This document shows, one piece after another, positions 23,441 through 31,845 of a DNA stretch of 34,572 nucleotides. The stretch is from the NCBI GenBank assembly GCA_038227745.1, contig JBBRPS010000012.1:1-34572 (forward strand). Direction: 5' to 3'. Under the pieces are notes generated by a model, which made no database searches, had not been told where the DNA came from, and was given only the letters and a program-made list of their open reading frames with translations. Position 1 is the stretch's first letter; each line of letters opens with the position of its first letter. The stretch is from DASPXY01 sp038227745 (GTDB lineage: Bacteria; Planctomycetota; Planctomycetia; Gemmatales; Gemmataceae). Made by a program: the position numbers and the translations under genes.

Positions 23441-24700
23441 CTACCGCCGCTTGCCCGCAACGCGCTTCAGCACGGACCAGAGTCCCTGGCCCCGCCAGAT
23501 CTGGAACACCCGCCGGACGCGGCACAGCAGGCGGTAGCGCCGGCTTGCGTCCGGGGCCAGCCACGAGCGGCCGCGCCGCACCCGCAGGGCGAAGCGGTAG
23601 GCCAGGCTCCGCTGCATCAAGCCGAGCAGGCGGTCGCGCTCGACCACGGCGCCCCACAGCGCCTCGGCGTGGGCCTGGATCCGGGCGGCCTGCGCGCGGT
23701 CGGCGGCGAGTTGCTGCTCGGTCCGGTCGCGGTCGCCCCGCAGCGCGGCGGCCTCTTCCCGGGCGGCGGCGAGTTGCCCTTCCACCAGGCCGGTCGCCTG
23801 CCGGGCCTCGCTCACGTTCTGCCGCAGCCGCGCCAGCTCTTCGCCGGCGGACTGCGCCTTCCCCTTCCACTCGTTCAGCTCGTTCAACACCGGGGACCCG
23901 GTCGGGTGCGAGCGCAGAGTGTCGGCGTCGGACCCGGTGCCGCGAATCGCCTCCCGGTTCATGGCCCAGAGCAGGTCCAGGTAGCGGACGTTGCCGGTGT
24001 AGAGGGCGGCGAGGCGGGCGACGTCGCTGGCCGCGTGCGGGTGGTCGCGGCGCGCAATCACGGCCAGACTGCTGGAGGCCAGCGCCTCGGCCGACTCGCG
24101 GGCCAGCCACAGCCGCCGGCCGGTCTCCGGCCGGCAGGCCCTCAGCAGGGCCTCAACCGCCCCCGACTCGTTGACCGGGCCGACCCCCAGCAGGAGCACG
24201 AGGGCGTCCGGGCGGGTGTCGAACCAACGCCCCACCGCCTCCGCCAGGCCGTCCGGGTCTTCGGCCCGGGCGTCGGCCAGGACGACGACGCCGTGGCGCG
24301 GGGGCAGGTCCGCCGGCACGTCGGCGCCGGCGAGGAACTCGAGCGGCACGGCGGTGGCCCGGTGGCCGCCGACGTACTGCCGCAGCGCGGCGGCAACCTC
24401 GTCGCCGTCCGGACCGGGCCTCAGCCCGGCCAGGACGCGGCGGGGGGCCGGGTGGTTCAGCGCCACGACAGTGCTCGCCCCTCGGGTGGCCTGGGCTGCC
24501 AGGTCCACGAGCACGAACCGCCCCGCGTGGAGGTCCACGAGGAGATGGATCAGGAGGGCGTCCAGCGGGGGGAGGACCTCGTCGAGGTCGGGGCCGAGGG
24601 GCCCGGCCGCGGCATACTCCTCCCAGTACTCCTCAACCGGCTGCCGCGTCGTCATGATCGACGGGAGGCGGGGGCGACTGTCGAAGACGGTCATAGGCAT
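23441..24700 (-). CDS. Degenerate methyltransferase-like protein with coiled coil
   Basis: A 419-residue protein I cannot assign to a family. Residues about 40-240 alternate hydrophobic strands and helices in a Rossmann-like pattern. However, where a SAM-binding motif would be expected the sequence reads VLVDLAAQATRGAS, without the D/E-x-G-x-G-x-G signature. LLLGVGPVNESGAV later on resembles a post-motif strand. Residues about 268-350 form a coiled coil, followed by a basic, Trp-rich tail with SLAYRFALRVRRGRSW. The plan, Rossmann domain then coil then W/R-rich tail, mirrors the two methyltransferases at 6326-9859. It may be a non-catalytic relative, a scaffold, or a diverged enzyme. ATG 24700 has AGGTG six bases upstream. 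Confidence 0.7.
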   Translation of the reverse strand: MPMTVFDSRPRLPSIMTTRQPVEEYWEEYAAAGPLGPDLDEVLPPLDALLIHLLVDLHAGRFVLVDLAAQATRGASTVVALNHPAPRRVLAGLRPGPDGDEVAAALRQYVGGHRATAVPLEFLAGADVPADLPPRHGVVVLADARAEDPDGLAEAVGRWFDTRPDALVLLLGVGPVNESGAVEALLRACRPETGRRLWLARESAEALASSSLAVIARRDHPHAASDVARLAALYTGNVRYLDLLWAMNREAIRGTGSDADTLRSHPTGSPVLNELNEWKGKAQSAGEELARLRQNVSEARQATGLVEGQLAAAREEAAALRGDRDRTEQQLAADRAQAARIQAHAEALWGAVVERDRLLGLMQRSLAYRFALRVRRGRSWLAPDASRRYRLLCRVRRVFQIWRGQGLWSVLKRVAGKRR

Positions 24701-24775
24701 AAGGCACCTGCTTTCGGCTCACGAGTGCGGCGCCCCGCCGGCCCGCGGCCGGGCGGGGCGCCGCACCTGGCGGTG

Positions 24776-25555
24776 TTAAAGGTAGCCGAGTTCCGGGTGG
24801 TAGCGGCGGTGGCGTGTGCGGAGCGGCAGACGGCTGCGGGCCTTCACCTGGTTGTAGATGCGCTTCAGCCGGGCGTCGGTCAGGAGCAGCTTGGTGTTGT
24901 CCTGGCTCATCGAGGTGGGCAGGAGGTAATAGTACCCCAGAACGACCGGCACGAAGAGGATCTCCCGGCCGCTGGTGGCGAGGTGCAGCCAGCACTCGTA
25001 GTCCTCCCACGTCGTGTAGCTGGTGTCGTACCCGCCCGCGTCCAGCAACTGCATGCGGTCGAAGACGGCGAAGGCGTCGATGTAGTTGTCCTTGAAGAGC
25101 TTGTCCTGAATGCTCTCGTTGCTGACCGCGTGGTGCGCCACCTCCGCGGAGACGGACCGGATCAGGAGGGTGCCGTAGGCGCCGGCGGCGCCGGTCTGCT
25201 TGAGGGCGTTCACGAAGCAGGGCAGGTTCTCCGGGATCAACTCGTTGTCGGCGTCCACGAAGGCGATGTGGCGGTAGCGGGCGTGCGCCAGGGCCTGGTT
25301 GCGGCCCGCCGGCAGGCCGGCGTTGGCGGCGAACGCCAGCACGCGCAGGCCGTCCGCGTAGTGGCGTGCCTCCAGCTGCCGGAGCAGCGTGACGGAGCCG
25401 TCGCGGGAGTTGTCGTCGATCACGAGGACTTCCGCCCCGCCCCCCTGCGCGCGGACCTGGGCCGCGGCGCGCAGCGCCGAACGGATCGCTCTGGGGAGCA
25501 GGAGCTCGTGGTTCCAGTTGGGGATGGCAATGGTCACGCCGTCCTGGCATCGCAT
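24776..25555 (-). CDS. Family 2 glycosyltransferase
   Basis: A compact 259-residue GT2 enzyme. The start VTIAIPNWNHELLLPRAIRSAL and VLVIDDNSRDGSV are the UDP/GDP-sugar binding region. AFVDADNELIPENL near residue 97 is the DxD metal site, and TTWEDYECWLHLATSG near residue 190 is the acceptor-side ED motif. It has no membrane segment, so it acts in the cytoplasm or at the inner membrane surface. ATG 25555 was chosen because the GT2 fold starts within ten codons and a GGAGA lies eight bases before it; longer frames to 25681 overlap the spacer. It sits 88 bases after the CgeB-like gene. Confidence 0.9.
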   Translation of the reverse strand: MRCQDGVTIAIPNWNHELLLPRAIRSALRAAAQVRAQGGGAEVLVIDDNSRDGSVTLLRQLEARHYADGLRVLAFAANAGLPAGRNQALAHARYRHIAFVDADNELIPENLPCFVNALKQTGAAGAYGTLLIRSVSAEVAHHAVSNESIQDKLFKDNYIDAFAVFDRMQLLDAGGYDTSYTTWEDYECWLHLATSGREILFVPVVLGYYYLLPTSMSQDNTKLLLTDARLKRIYNQVKARSRLPLRTRHRRYHPELGYL

Positions 25556-25643
25556 GGGCCGGTCTCCACTCGGTCCGGGGATCCTCGCCGTCTTCGCCGC
25601 GGGCCGCCCCCCCGGAGATCGGGGCGCCGCGCCTGGGCCGGCG

Positions 25644-26639
25644 TCACGCCGCGCGGCGCCGCGCCTCCCTGGGCAGGTCACGCGGGGACAGGCCGATCTC
25701 GGTCACCACGCCGGCCAACTGCTGCGCGAGCGTGGGGAGCGCCTGGAAGTCCTGGTAGAACTGCCGGCGGACACGGGCGAACACGTCGGCGTTCAGCCGC
25801 GCGCCAAGGTCGTCGGCCTCCATCATCAGGTATCGGAACGGCGCCTCCTTCGGCACGCCGCCGGAGGCGCTCACCACCTTCACCGGCACGCTCCCGGTGA
25901 GCAGCGAGGTGCGGAACCGCTCCGGCTCCAGGTAGAAGTGGTCGTGGTGCGAACACCAGATCTGGTAGCGCGTGCGCCGCAGCACCGCCTCGAACTGCTG
26001 CTGGTTCAGGTGCGGGGAGTCTTTTTCGGTGTACGGGGCCAGCGTCGGGATGTAGACGAACCCTCGGGGATCGACGGTCCGGATGATCTGGTCCACGAGG
26101 GCCACCCGGTTGTGGGTGTTGTGGCCGACGAACGCCCACGGGATCGGCCGCGCGCCGGCGTCCTGGCACACCTCGGCGGCCAGCTCCTGCTCCGCCGGCG
26201 TGAGCCCGGAGAAAACGAAGCGGTAGGTGGCGCGGTGGGCCGGCTCGAGCCAGGGGGATTGATCGTACAGGCCCAGGTCGAGGAGCAGGTCCACGTCGGC
26301 GCGGGCACTCAGCTCGCGAAGGCGGTGATACCAGTACGTCCCGACACAGTCGATGGCGAGGCAGGCCGCCCCCCGGCAGGAGCGGCGGAGGGCGCGCACC
26401 TTCTCGATGCCGGCCGCCTCGTCGCCATAGCTGTGCAGCACCTCGGCCAGGTTCGACAGGATGCAGGTGTCGTACCCGCCTTCGCGACACTCCTGGAGGG
26501 TCCGAACGTCGGCCGAGTAGCCCAGGCTGCGCAGGGCCTCCGCGACGCGGTGGCCGCTGAGGTTGTAGAAGTAGTTGACTGTCCCCGGGATGACGATCAG
26601 GGCCCGCTTGCCGCGCGAGTCACTCAGCGATGCCGCCAT
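25644..26639 (-). CDS. CgeB/GT1-like glycosyltransferase family protein
   Basis: A 331-residue protein with a GT-B-like layout. It starts RALIVIPGTVNYFYNLSGHRVAEALRSLG-like, a typical N-terminal Rossmann strand and loop, and LDLGLYDQSPW and FVFSGLTPAEQEL follow in the middle. Near the C-terminus, PERFRTSLLTGSVPVKVVS matches the donor-site region of CgeB and exostosin-like transferases, in which a small protein region picks a spot for the sugar nucleotide. Family placement is by eye and moderate. ATG 26639 (MAASLSD) has GAGGTG six bases before it; the in-frame ATG at 26684 has a weaker site. It stands immediately after a cluster of palindromic repeats, 266 bases downstream of the large GT fusion. 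Confidence 0.7.
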   Translation of the reverse strand: MAASLSDSRGKRALIVIPGTVNYFYNLSGHRVAEALRSLGYSADVRTLQECREGGYDTCILSNLAEVLHSYGDEAAGIEKVRALRRSCRGAACLAIDCVGTYWYHRLRELSARADVDLLLDLGLYDQSPWLEPAHRATYRFVFSGLTPAEQELAAEVCQDAGARPIPWAFVGHNTHNRVALVDQIIRTVDPRGFVYIPTLAPYTEKDSPHLNQQQFEAVLRRTRYQIWCSHHDHFYLEPERFRTSLLTGSVPVKVVSASGGVPKEAPFRYLMMEADDLGARLNADVFARVRRQFYQDFQALPTLAQQLAGVVTEIGLSPRDLPREARRRAA

Positions 26640-26714
26640 TGTCCCACCTCGCACCTGGTTCTCCGCCCGCCGGGCGTGCTCCACTCACACCGCTCCACTT
26701 GCCAGGCCCTGACT

Positions 26715-26889
26715 ACCGGCGAACGGTCGGCGTAAGCCGGCTGGTCCTGCACTCACATGGGCTGACGTACCAGCCGGCTTACACCGGCCGTTCGCCAGGA
26801 TGGGCTGACGTACCAGCCGGCTTACACCGGCCGTTCGCCAGGACATGGGCTGACGTACCAGCCGGCTTACACCGGCCGTTCGCCAGGAC
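26715..26889. repeat. Palindromic repeat, GGCGAACGGCCGGC family, triplicated copy 3
   Basis: One arm in one orientation (about 26715-26743, core GGCGTAAGCCGGCTGGT) is followed by three direct copies of its complement, starting near 26757, 26800 and 26845. They have a 43-45 base period and the core ACCAGCCGGCTTACACCGGC. Arm and first copy form the same inverted pair as at 15465-15544, and two more right-hand units appear to have been added. The array ends 16 bases before the stop of the GT2-GT2-GT4 gene. Confidence 0.88.
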
Positions 26890-26905
26890 GCCCCTGGTTC
26901 ATGCA

Positions 26906-29900
26906 CTAGGCGCTCAACCGCAGGCCAAGGCCGGCGCGGGCAGCCGCGGGCGGCCGGTTCGCGTGGTACGCCTCGAGCAGGACCCGCTCGTGGTTACCCG
27001 TCGTCTCGGCGAAACTGGGGAGGTGATGGAAGGCCAACTCACCGTTCGCCGCCAGCCGCTCCCGCGTCTCGGGCTCCATGAGCAACCGCTGCAAGTGCTC
27101 GGTGAGCTGGGCCACGTCCCCGGGGTTGTACGTCAGGGCACTGAAGTTCGGCTGGATCTGCTCGCGGATGCCGAGGACGGTCGTCGTCACCAGCGGGACG
27201 CCGAAGGCGAACGCCTCCAGGGTGACGGCCGGGAAGCCTTCGGTGGACGAGCAGCAGGCGAGGACATCGCTGGCCCGGTAGTAGGGGAAGACATCATCCG
27301 TCTCGGGGACCATCCCGAAGTGGCCGCGGTCCTCGCCGATCAGCCTCCGCAGGTACTCCAGGTAGTCGCCCGGCCGGCAGCCGACGAGGTAGAAAAAGAC
27401 GTCGCGCCGGCCCCGCCGCAGCAATTCGAGGGCTGCACGGACGAAATCGTGCTGCCCCTTACGCGCGCAGGTCGTCCCGATGATCGAGATCACTTTCCGG
27501 TCGGGAGGGCAGCCCAGCCGCGCGCGGGCCGAGCCGACACTGTGCTCCCGCCGGAACCGATCGATCGCCGCCCGGCAAACCCCGTTGCGGAAGACGCTGA
27601 AATTGTCGTGGGTGTTCAGCTCTGGATAGTCGTACCGGACGGCCTCCGAGGAACAGGTGATCCGGTAAGGGAGCGTAAACGCCTCGAGCGCCGGGTGGAC
27701 GAGGTGCCTGCCGAACCGCTCGAAGTAGTCGCGCCAGTTGACACGTTCGTGGAGGCTCCAGATGGACGGCAGGGCGCAAAAGGCGGCGGCGTGGACGGCC
27801 CAGAAGGCGGCCAGGGTGTTAGCGTGGACGACGTCGCAGCCCTGCCGCCGCACCCAATCACAGAACTCCTGCAGGGCTTGGGGGAAGGACAGCTCCGGGT
27901 TGGCAAGTCGGTCGCCCCATTCCGGAACAACGTGCAGGGGCACCTTCTCCGCGCGGTAAAGGCGGGCGAGTGGGCCGTCGGCGGCCGCGAACACCTGCGG
28001 CAGCACCCGGCCGCGTTCTTTCAGGGCGACGGCGAGCCGGTACTGCCAAAGGGCCGGGCCTTCCAGGTTCAGGTTCGGAGTGCAGAAGAGGGCCTGGACG
28101 GCAGGAGCGTCGGGAGGCACGTCAAGGTGAGCCAATCGCGTGTTGATCTGGAAGAATTCGTTGTGCGGGCTCAGATTGGGGTTGAAGTACGGGTCCCGGG
28201 TCTTCCCCCAGGCCTTGTGGTAGGCAAAGCCCTCGAGCGGGTTGTCGCCGGGTCCTCGGGAAGCCCCCTCGTAGTGGGACAGCTCGGCGCGCGGCGCGTA
28301 GACGGTCCGGTAGCCGCGGTCGCGGAGCCGCAGGCACAGGTCCACGTCGTTGTAGGCGACGGCGAACCTCTCCTCGTCGAAGCCCCCGATCTCGAGGAAC
28401 AGGTCGCGGCGGAGCAGCAGGCACGCGGCCGTCACCGCGTTGCAGTTGCGGCCCACGAGGGCGTATCCGAGGTAGCCGCCCTCCTCCCCCGGCAGCATGC
28501 GGAAGGCATGCCCCGCCATGCCGCCGTGCATTTCCGTCATCACGCCGGCGTGCTGAACGCGGCCGTCCCCGAACAGGAGGCGGGCGCCGACCGGGCCTAC
28601 GCCCTCGAACCGGGCGTAGCCCACCATCTGGCTCAACCATTCCGGGTTGCGCACCTCGGTGTCGTTGTTCAGGAACAGGACGTACTCGCCATCGGCGTGG
28701 CGGGCGGCCTCGTTGTTCAACCAGGCGTAGCTGAACTGCCCGCCGGGGCAGGACAGGCGCAGCACGCGGCAGCGGTCGGGCAGGGAACCGAGGAAGGCGA
28801 GGGTCTCCGGGTCGTCGCTGTCGTTGTCGATGATGAGGACGTTAAAATTCTGGTAAGTCGTCTTCTCCAGCACCGAGAGGACGCAGGGCCGGAGCAGCGC
28901 CACGCGGTTCCGCGTGGGGATGATGACTGTGACCGGGGGGCCGGAGTCCGGGAAGTCGATGGCGAAGGCCATCGGGTTGCCGGGGGCGCCACGGGGGCTG
29001 CCGGACACGCGGCCGGGGACGCCGCGGCGCAGCAGGGCTTCCTGCACGGCGCGGGCGCCGCGGGGGAAGGCGTCGGGCTCGGCCGCCGCCGACGGATACC
29101 CGCGGTGGTAGAGTACGCGCGAGACGTGGACGACCTTCCGGGCCTTCTCGGTGGTCCGCAGGGCGAGGTCGTACTCCAGGCAGCCCTCGAAGCCGGCGCG
29201 GAAGCGCCCGAGGCTCTCGAAGAGGCGGCGGCGGACGGCCAGGGCGCCGCCGAGGTACGGGCAGGACAGGAGCAGTTCCGGCGACCAGTCGGGCTTGAAC
29301 CGCGGGGCGGAGCGCCGGCCCGCCGCGTCCATCCGGTCGTCGTCGGAGTAGACCACGTCGGTCGCGGGATCCTCAAGGAACGCCCGGACGAGTTCCAGCA
29401 GGCAGTCGGGCGCGAGCCGGTCGCCCGGGTCGAGGAACACGAGGAACTCGCCCTGAGCGAGGCGGGCAGCCTCGTTCGCGGTCGGGTTGCTGTCCCCGTC
29501 CGGGTAGGTGACCCGGATGCGGGGGTCTTGCGATGCGGCGTGGCGCAGGGACGTGCGGGTCTCCGGCGCGGCGCGACCGTCGGCGCCGACGCACAGTTCC
29601 CAATTCGGATAGATCTGGCCGGTAACGCTGGCGATCGCCACGCCGAGTCGGGCGCGGTCGCCGTCGGAAACCGGCATGACGACGGCGACGAGTGGTTGGC
29701 GTGGCAGAATGCTCAACTTGTGCCGGGCAGCGGCGCGGGCGCTCTCGTTCCAGGCGTTGTGGGCGAGCCAGCGCTGGTACGGGTCCACGTGGGGCGGAAT
29801 GGCGTAGCTCGCCGCGCCTGGAAGGACGGGCTCCGGCTCGGGGGGGCACGCCGCGGCCGGCAGCGGAAGCGCCGCCGCTGGGGCCAGGACCGGGGGCGGA

Positions 29901-30073
29901 AGCGGGGGGAGGGGGGCTGGCCTGCGGCGCAGGCGCAATGCTTCGAGGAGCCGCCGGAATCCTTGTGCGGAAGGCAGTCTGCCGTGCAGGACCGGCCAGC
30001 GGACGGAGCGCCAGAGGAGCCACGAGGCCCTGGCCCCCCGCCGGCACCATCCAAGACCAAATCCCTGCCCCAT
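26906..30073 (-). CDS. GT2-GT2-GT4 trifunctional glycosyltransferase
   Basis: A 1055-residue fusion of three glycosyltransferase domains, seen in O-antigen assembly proteins. An arginine-rich, then proline-rich N-terminus (1-125) precedes GT2 domain 1 (about 128-345; FLDPGDRL and VYSDDDRMD). GT2 domain 2 (about 381-605) has TVIIPTRNRVALLRPC, LFLNNDTEV at 466-474, and YNDVDLCLRL at 574-583. The GT4 domain (about 660-1040) has GTTCARKGQHDFV at the nucleotide-binding domain and CSSTEGFPAVTLEAFAFGVPLVT, the EX7E-type donor site. Each domain would add one sugar, so it may build a short repeat unit by itself. ATG 30073 follows GAGAGGGACAGGG. It lies 178 bases after the methyltransferase gene. Confidence 0.93.
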   Translation of the reverse strand: MGQGFGLGWCRRGARASWLLWRSVRWPVLHGRLPSAQGFRRLLEALRLRRRPAPLPPLPPPVLAPAAALPLPAAACPPEPEPVLPGAASYAIPPHVDPYQRWLAHNAWNESARAAARHKLSILPRQPLVAVVMPVSDGDRARLGVAIASVTGQIYPNWELCVGADGRAAPETRTSLRHAASQDPRIRVTYPDGDSNPTANEAARLAQGEFLVFLDPGDRLAPDCLLELVRAFLEDPATDVVYSDDDRMDAAGRRSAPRFKPDWSPELLLSCPYLGGALAVRRRLFESLGRFRAGFEGCLEYDLALRTTEKARKVVHVSRVLYHRGYPSAAAEPDAFPRGARAVQEALLRRGVPGRVSGSPRGAPGNPMAFAIDFPDSGPPVTVIIPTRNRVALLRPCVLSVLEKTTYQNFNVLIIDNDSDDPETLAFLGSLPDRCRVLRLSCPGGQFSYAWLNNEAARHADGEYVLFLNNDTEVRNPEWLSQMVGYARFEGVGPVGARLLFGDGRVQHAGVMTEMHGGMAGHAFRMLPGEEGGYLGYALVGRNCNAVTAACLLLRRDLFLEIGGFDEERFAVAYNDVDLCLRLRDRGYRTVYAPRAELSHYEGASRGPGDNPLEGFAYHKAWGKTRDPYFNPNLSPHNEFFQINTRLAHLDVPPDAPAVQALFCTPNLNLEGPALWQYRLAVALKERGRVLPQVFAAADGPLARLYRAEKVPLHVVPEWGDRLANPELSFPQALQEFCDWVRRQGCDVVHANTLAAFWAVHAAAFCALPSIWSLHERVNWRDYFERFGRHLVHPALEAFTLPYRITCSSEAVRYDYPELNTHDNFSVFRNGVCRAAIDRFRREHSVGSARARLGCPPDRKVISIIGTTCARKGQHDFVRAALELLRRGRRDVFFYLVGCRPGDYLEYLRRLIGEDRGHFGMVPETDDVFPYYRASDVLACCSSTEGFPAVTLEAFAFGVPLVTTTVLGIREQIQPNFSALTYNPGDVAQLTEHLQRLLMEPETRERLAANGELAFHHLPSFAETTGNHERVLLEAYHANRPPAAARAGLGLRLSA

Positions 30074-30251
30074 CCCTGTCCCTCTCGTTCCGCGGAACCT
30101 TCTTCAGTCCCTGGAGCCCGTTGTTGCCCAACGAGCGAAACGTTTGTAGCGGCGGCGCGGGTGGCTGTCAAGAGCACTGCCGGCCCGCGCCCCGACGGGG
30201 CGAGTGGACTGAGAAAAGCCACGCGGTGCCCGCCCCCGCCTCCGCGGTGAA

Positions 30252-31316
30252 CTACCCCGCTTTGGCGCAGACGAGGATGTCCTGGTAGCTGGTGTGCCGC
30301 CACCTGCCGCACCACGACCCGGGGTACTTCCCCACGACGGCCAGGCCGCGCTGCGCGACCCACTCCAGCAGGAGGGGCTCCCTGTAGGCGATCGCGTTCT
30401 CGGGGTGTCCCGGGTCACTGGTGAAGCACTCCTCCAGCGGGTGGACGAAGTCCTGGGTGCTCTTCCCTTCCTGAATGAGTTCCTCGGCCTCCGCGGTGAG
30501 CAGGAAGCAGGTGATGAGGCACCGGCCGCCGGGGCGGAGGACGCGCTGGATTTCGTCCAGGTAATGCCGCACGTCCGGGGCCAGCATGTGCGTGAAGACG
30601 GACGTCAGGAAAACGAAATCAAAGCTCGCGTCCTCGTAGGGGAAGGAGAACGTCGAGGCGTGCAGGGCCCCGGCAGGGTTGTACCACTTGTTATGAAGGT
30701 CGATTTTTTGGAAGTGGAAGTTCGGGCGGCGTGCGGCGATGGTGCTCTGCGCCGACTCGATGAGTCGGTCCACGATGTCGAAACCCTCGTAGCGAGCGAC
30801 GGGGTCGAGGTAGTGGGCCAACACGTAGGCCATCCGGCCACACCCGCAGCCGACATCAAGGACGTCGGATCGCGGCCGAAGGCCGCCAAACTGGATAAAA
30901 TAAGACAGGAATTCCGCCCCAATGGCGAGGAATCCGCCGCCGATGTACAGGCTGTCTTCTTCGCTCGCCGTCGCTATTTGCGGCTCGAGGAGACGGACGA
31001 CGCTACGGCATTCCTGCTCGCGGACCAGCGGGGTGCAGATGATCACCGAGGCCTTGGCCCGCGCCTCCTCCTGTCGAGAAAGGGGGATCTCCAGTCGGAA
31101 GCGGCAGTTGTCCGCGGCGGTGAGGTGCGGGTGAGCCGCCTTCACATCGGGGCTCGGCAACCCCTTGACCACCTGCTTTGCCGTGAAGTCCTTGCCCGCG
31201 CAAGTCACCTTGAACCCGTCGATCGTACCAGCACCGAGCAACCCCGCCCAGCCCTCGAGCCGTAACCTACCGTTTTCGACCGTGACCGTGTCCAGGTATC
31301 CCAGGGACTCTAACAC
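30252..31316 (-). CDS. Class I SAM methyltransferase with N-terminal beta domain
   Basis: A 354-residue protein. The first 100 residues look like a small beta domain (VTVENGRLRLEGWAGL), of a kind that precedes methyltransferases and glycosyltransferases in bacterial polysaccharide loci. The methyltransferase core starts with motif I DVLDVGCGCG (151-160), then YEGFDIVDRLIESAQ, FVFLTSVFTHMLAPDV and VLRPGGRCLITCFL (post-motif I). An acceptor sugar is likely, but the substrate is not known. It starts with GTG at 31316, with a GGGGGG run about nine bases upstream; no in-frame ATG exists near. It is the first gene of the long minus-strand run and faces the surface-protein gene across a 529-base gap. 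Confidence 0.88.
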   Translation of the reverse strand: MLESLGYLDTVTVENGRLRLEGWAGLLGAGTIDGFKVTCAGKDFTAKQVVKGLPSPDVKAAHPHLTAADNCRFRLEIPLSRQEEARAKASVIICTPLVREQECRSVVRLLEPQIATASEEDSLYIGGGFLAIGAEFLSYFIQFGGLRPRSDVLDVGCGCGRMAYVLAHYLDPVARYEGFDIVDRLIESAQSTIAARRPNFHFQKIDLHNKWYNPAGALHASTFSFPYEDASFDFVFLTSVFTHMLAPDVRHYLDEIQRVLRPGGRCLITCFLLTAEAEELIQEGKSTQDFVHPLEECFTSDPGHPENAIAYREPLLLEWVAQRGLAVVGKYPGSWCGRWRHTSYQDILVCAKAG

Positions 31317-31845
31317 CTTGGCTACCCCCCTAATCCTTCGGATTCGTCCTGAAACCGACCGATGCGAAACCGTTAGGGCCGCGCACGCGGAATGGGAGGA
31401 TACTCACTTCCCCTGGTAAGTCAAGCCACGTGTCGGCGCCCGCATTTGTCGGAATTGACGGCCTCGAGGTGGCCTTCCGTGCCCGGCCCGCTGGGACGAC
31501 CGGGTTCGTCCTGATGCGCGAACCCGGGCCGTCCTTCTCTCCCCGCGCCGGGGGCGGGCTGCGGGAAGCGGCCCGGGCTTGCCTTCGGCAGACGCGGCGG
31601 CTTCCGCACATGCGGCAAACTTCCGTCAAGCGTCATGCCCGCTCCGGCCGATCAATAAGGAACGAATTACCCCTTCGCGGGGGGCCGGCGCCGGTGCGGC
31701 GCTCTCCCTTCGCCGAGGAGGAACCGAGTCCCTTTCCGTTTCCGGCGGCGCCGGAGGGGAGGCGGAGGCCGCCCGCCGCGCACGCCCCCTCGGGCTTGAT
31801 GGTCGCGTGCCGCGCCCGCGCCGCATTTTTTGGGAGTGCCTGTCC
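31317..31845. other. Divergent intergenic region
   Basis: This gap separates the start of the minus-strand glycan run from the plus-strand surface-protein gene. It contains one good minus-strand promoter candidate (31397-31424). I found no promoter with both boxes for the plus-strand gene. Open frames through it are low-complexity and unconserved. I see no RNA gene. Confidence 0.5.
31397..31424 (-). promoter_or_regulatory. Candidate sigma-70 promoter for the glycan gene run
   Basis: On the minus strand TTGACT (31419-31424) and TATCCT (31397-31402) are separated by 16 bases. They match the -35 and -10 consensus at five and four of six positions. Transcription would begin near 31390, giving a leader of about 75 bases before the GTG at 31316. 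It is the best promoter match I found upstream of the run. Confidence 0.5.

Noticed and set aside
22423..23460. Extended start for the double GT-B gene
   Set aside because: The in-frame extension is an out-of-frame reading of the zinc-ribbon methyltransferase gene, and AGGAG before ATG 22422 supports the shorter form.
26757..26889. Short direct repeats as a CRISPR array
   Set aside because: The units adjoin with almost no spacer, are part of an inverted pair, and no cas genes are in the window.
26685..26906. Small minus-strand ORF reading WRTAGVSRLV repeatedly
   Set aside because: The periodic peptide is simply the translation of the palindromic repeat array; there is no good ribosome site and it overlaps the stop of the neighbour.
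26630..30250. Plus-strand open frame of over 1200 codons
   Set aside because: It lies opposite the GT2-GT2-GT4 gene, includes the palindromic repeats in frame, and shows no domain. Frames like this are common in high-GC DNA.
31579..31845. Extended start for the surface protein
   Set aside because: The extra 89 residues are low-complexity, and the conserved planctomycete N-terminus begins at ATG 31846.
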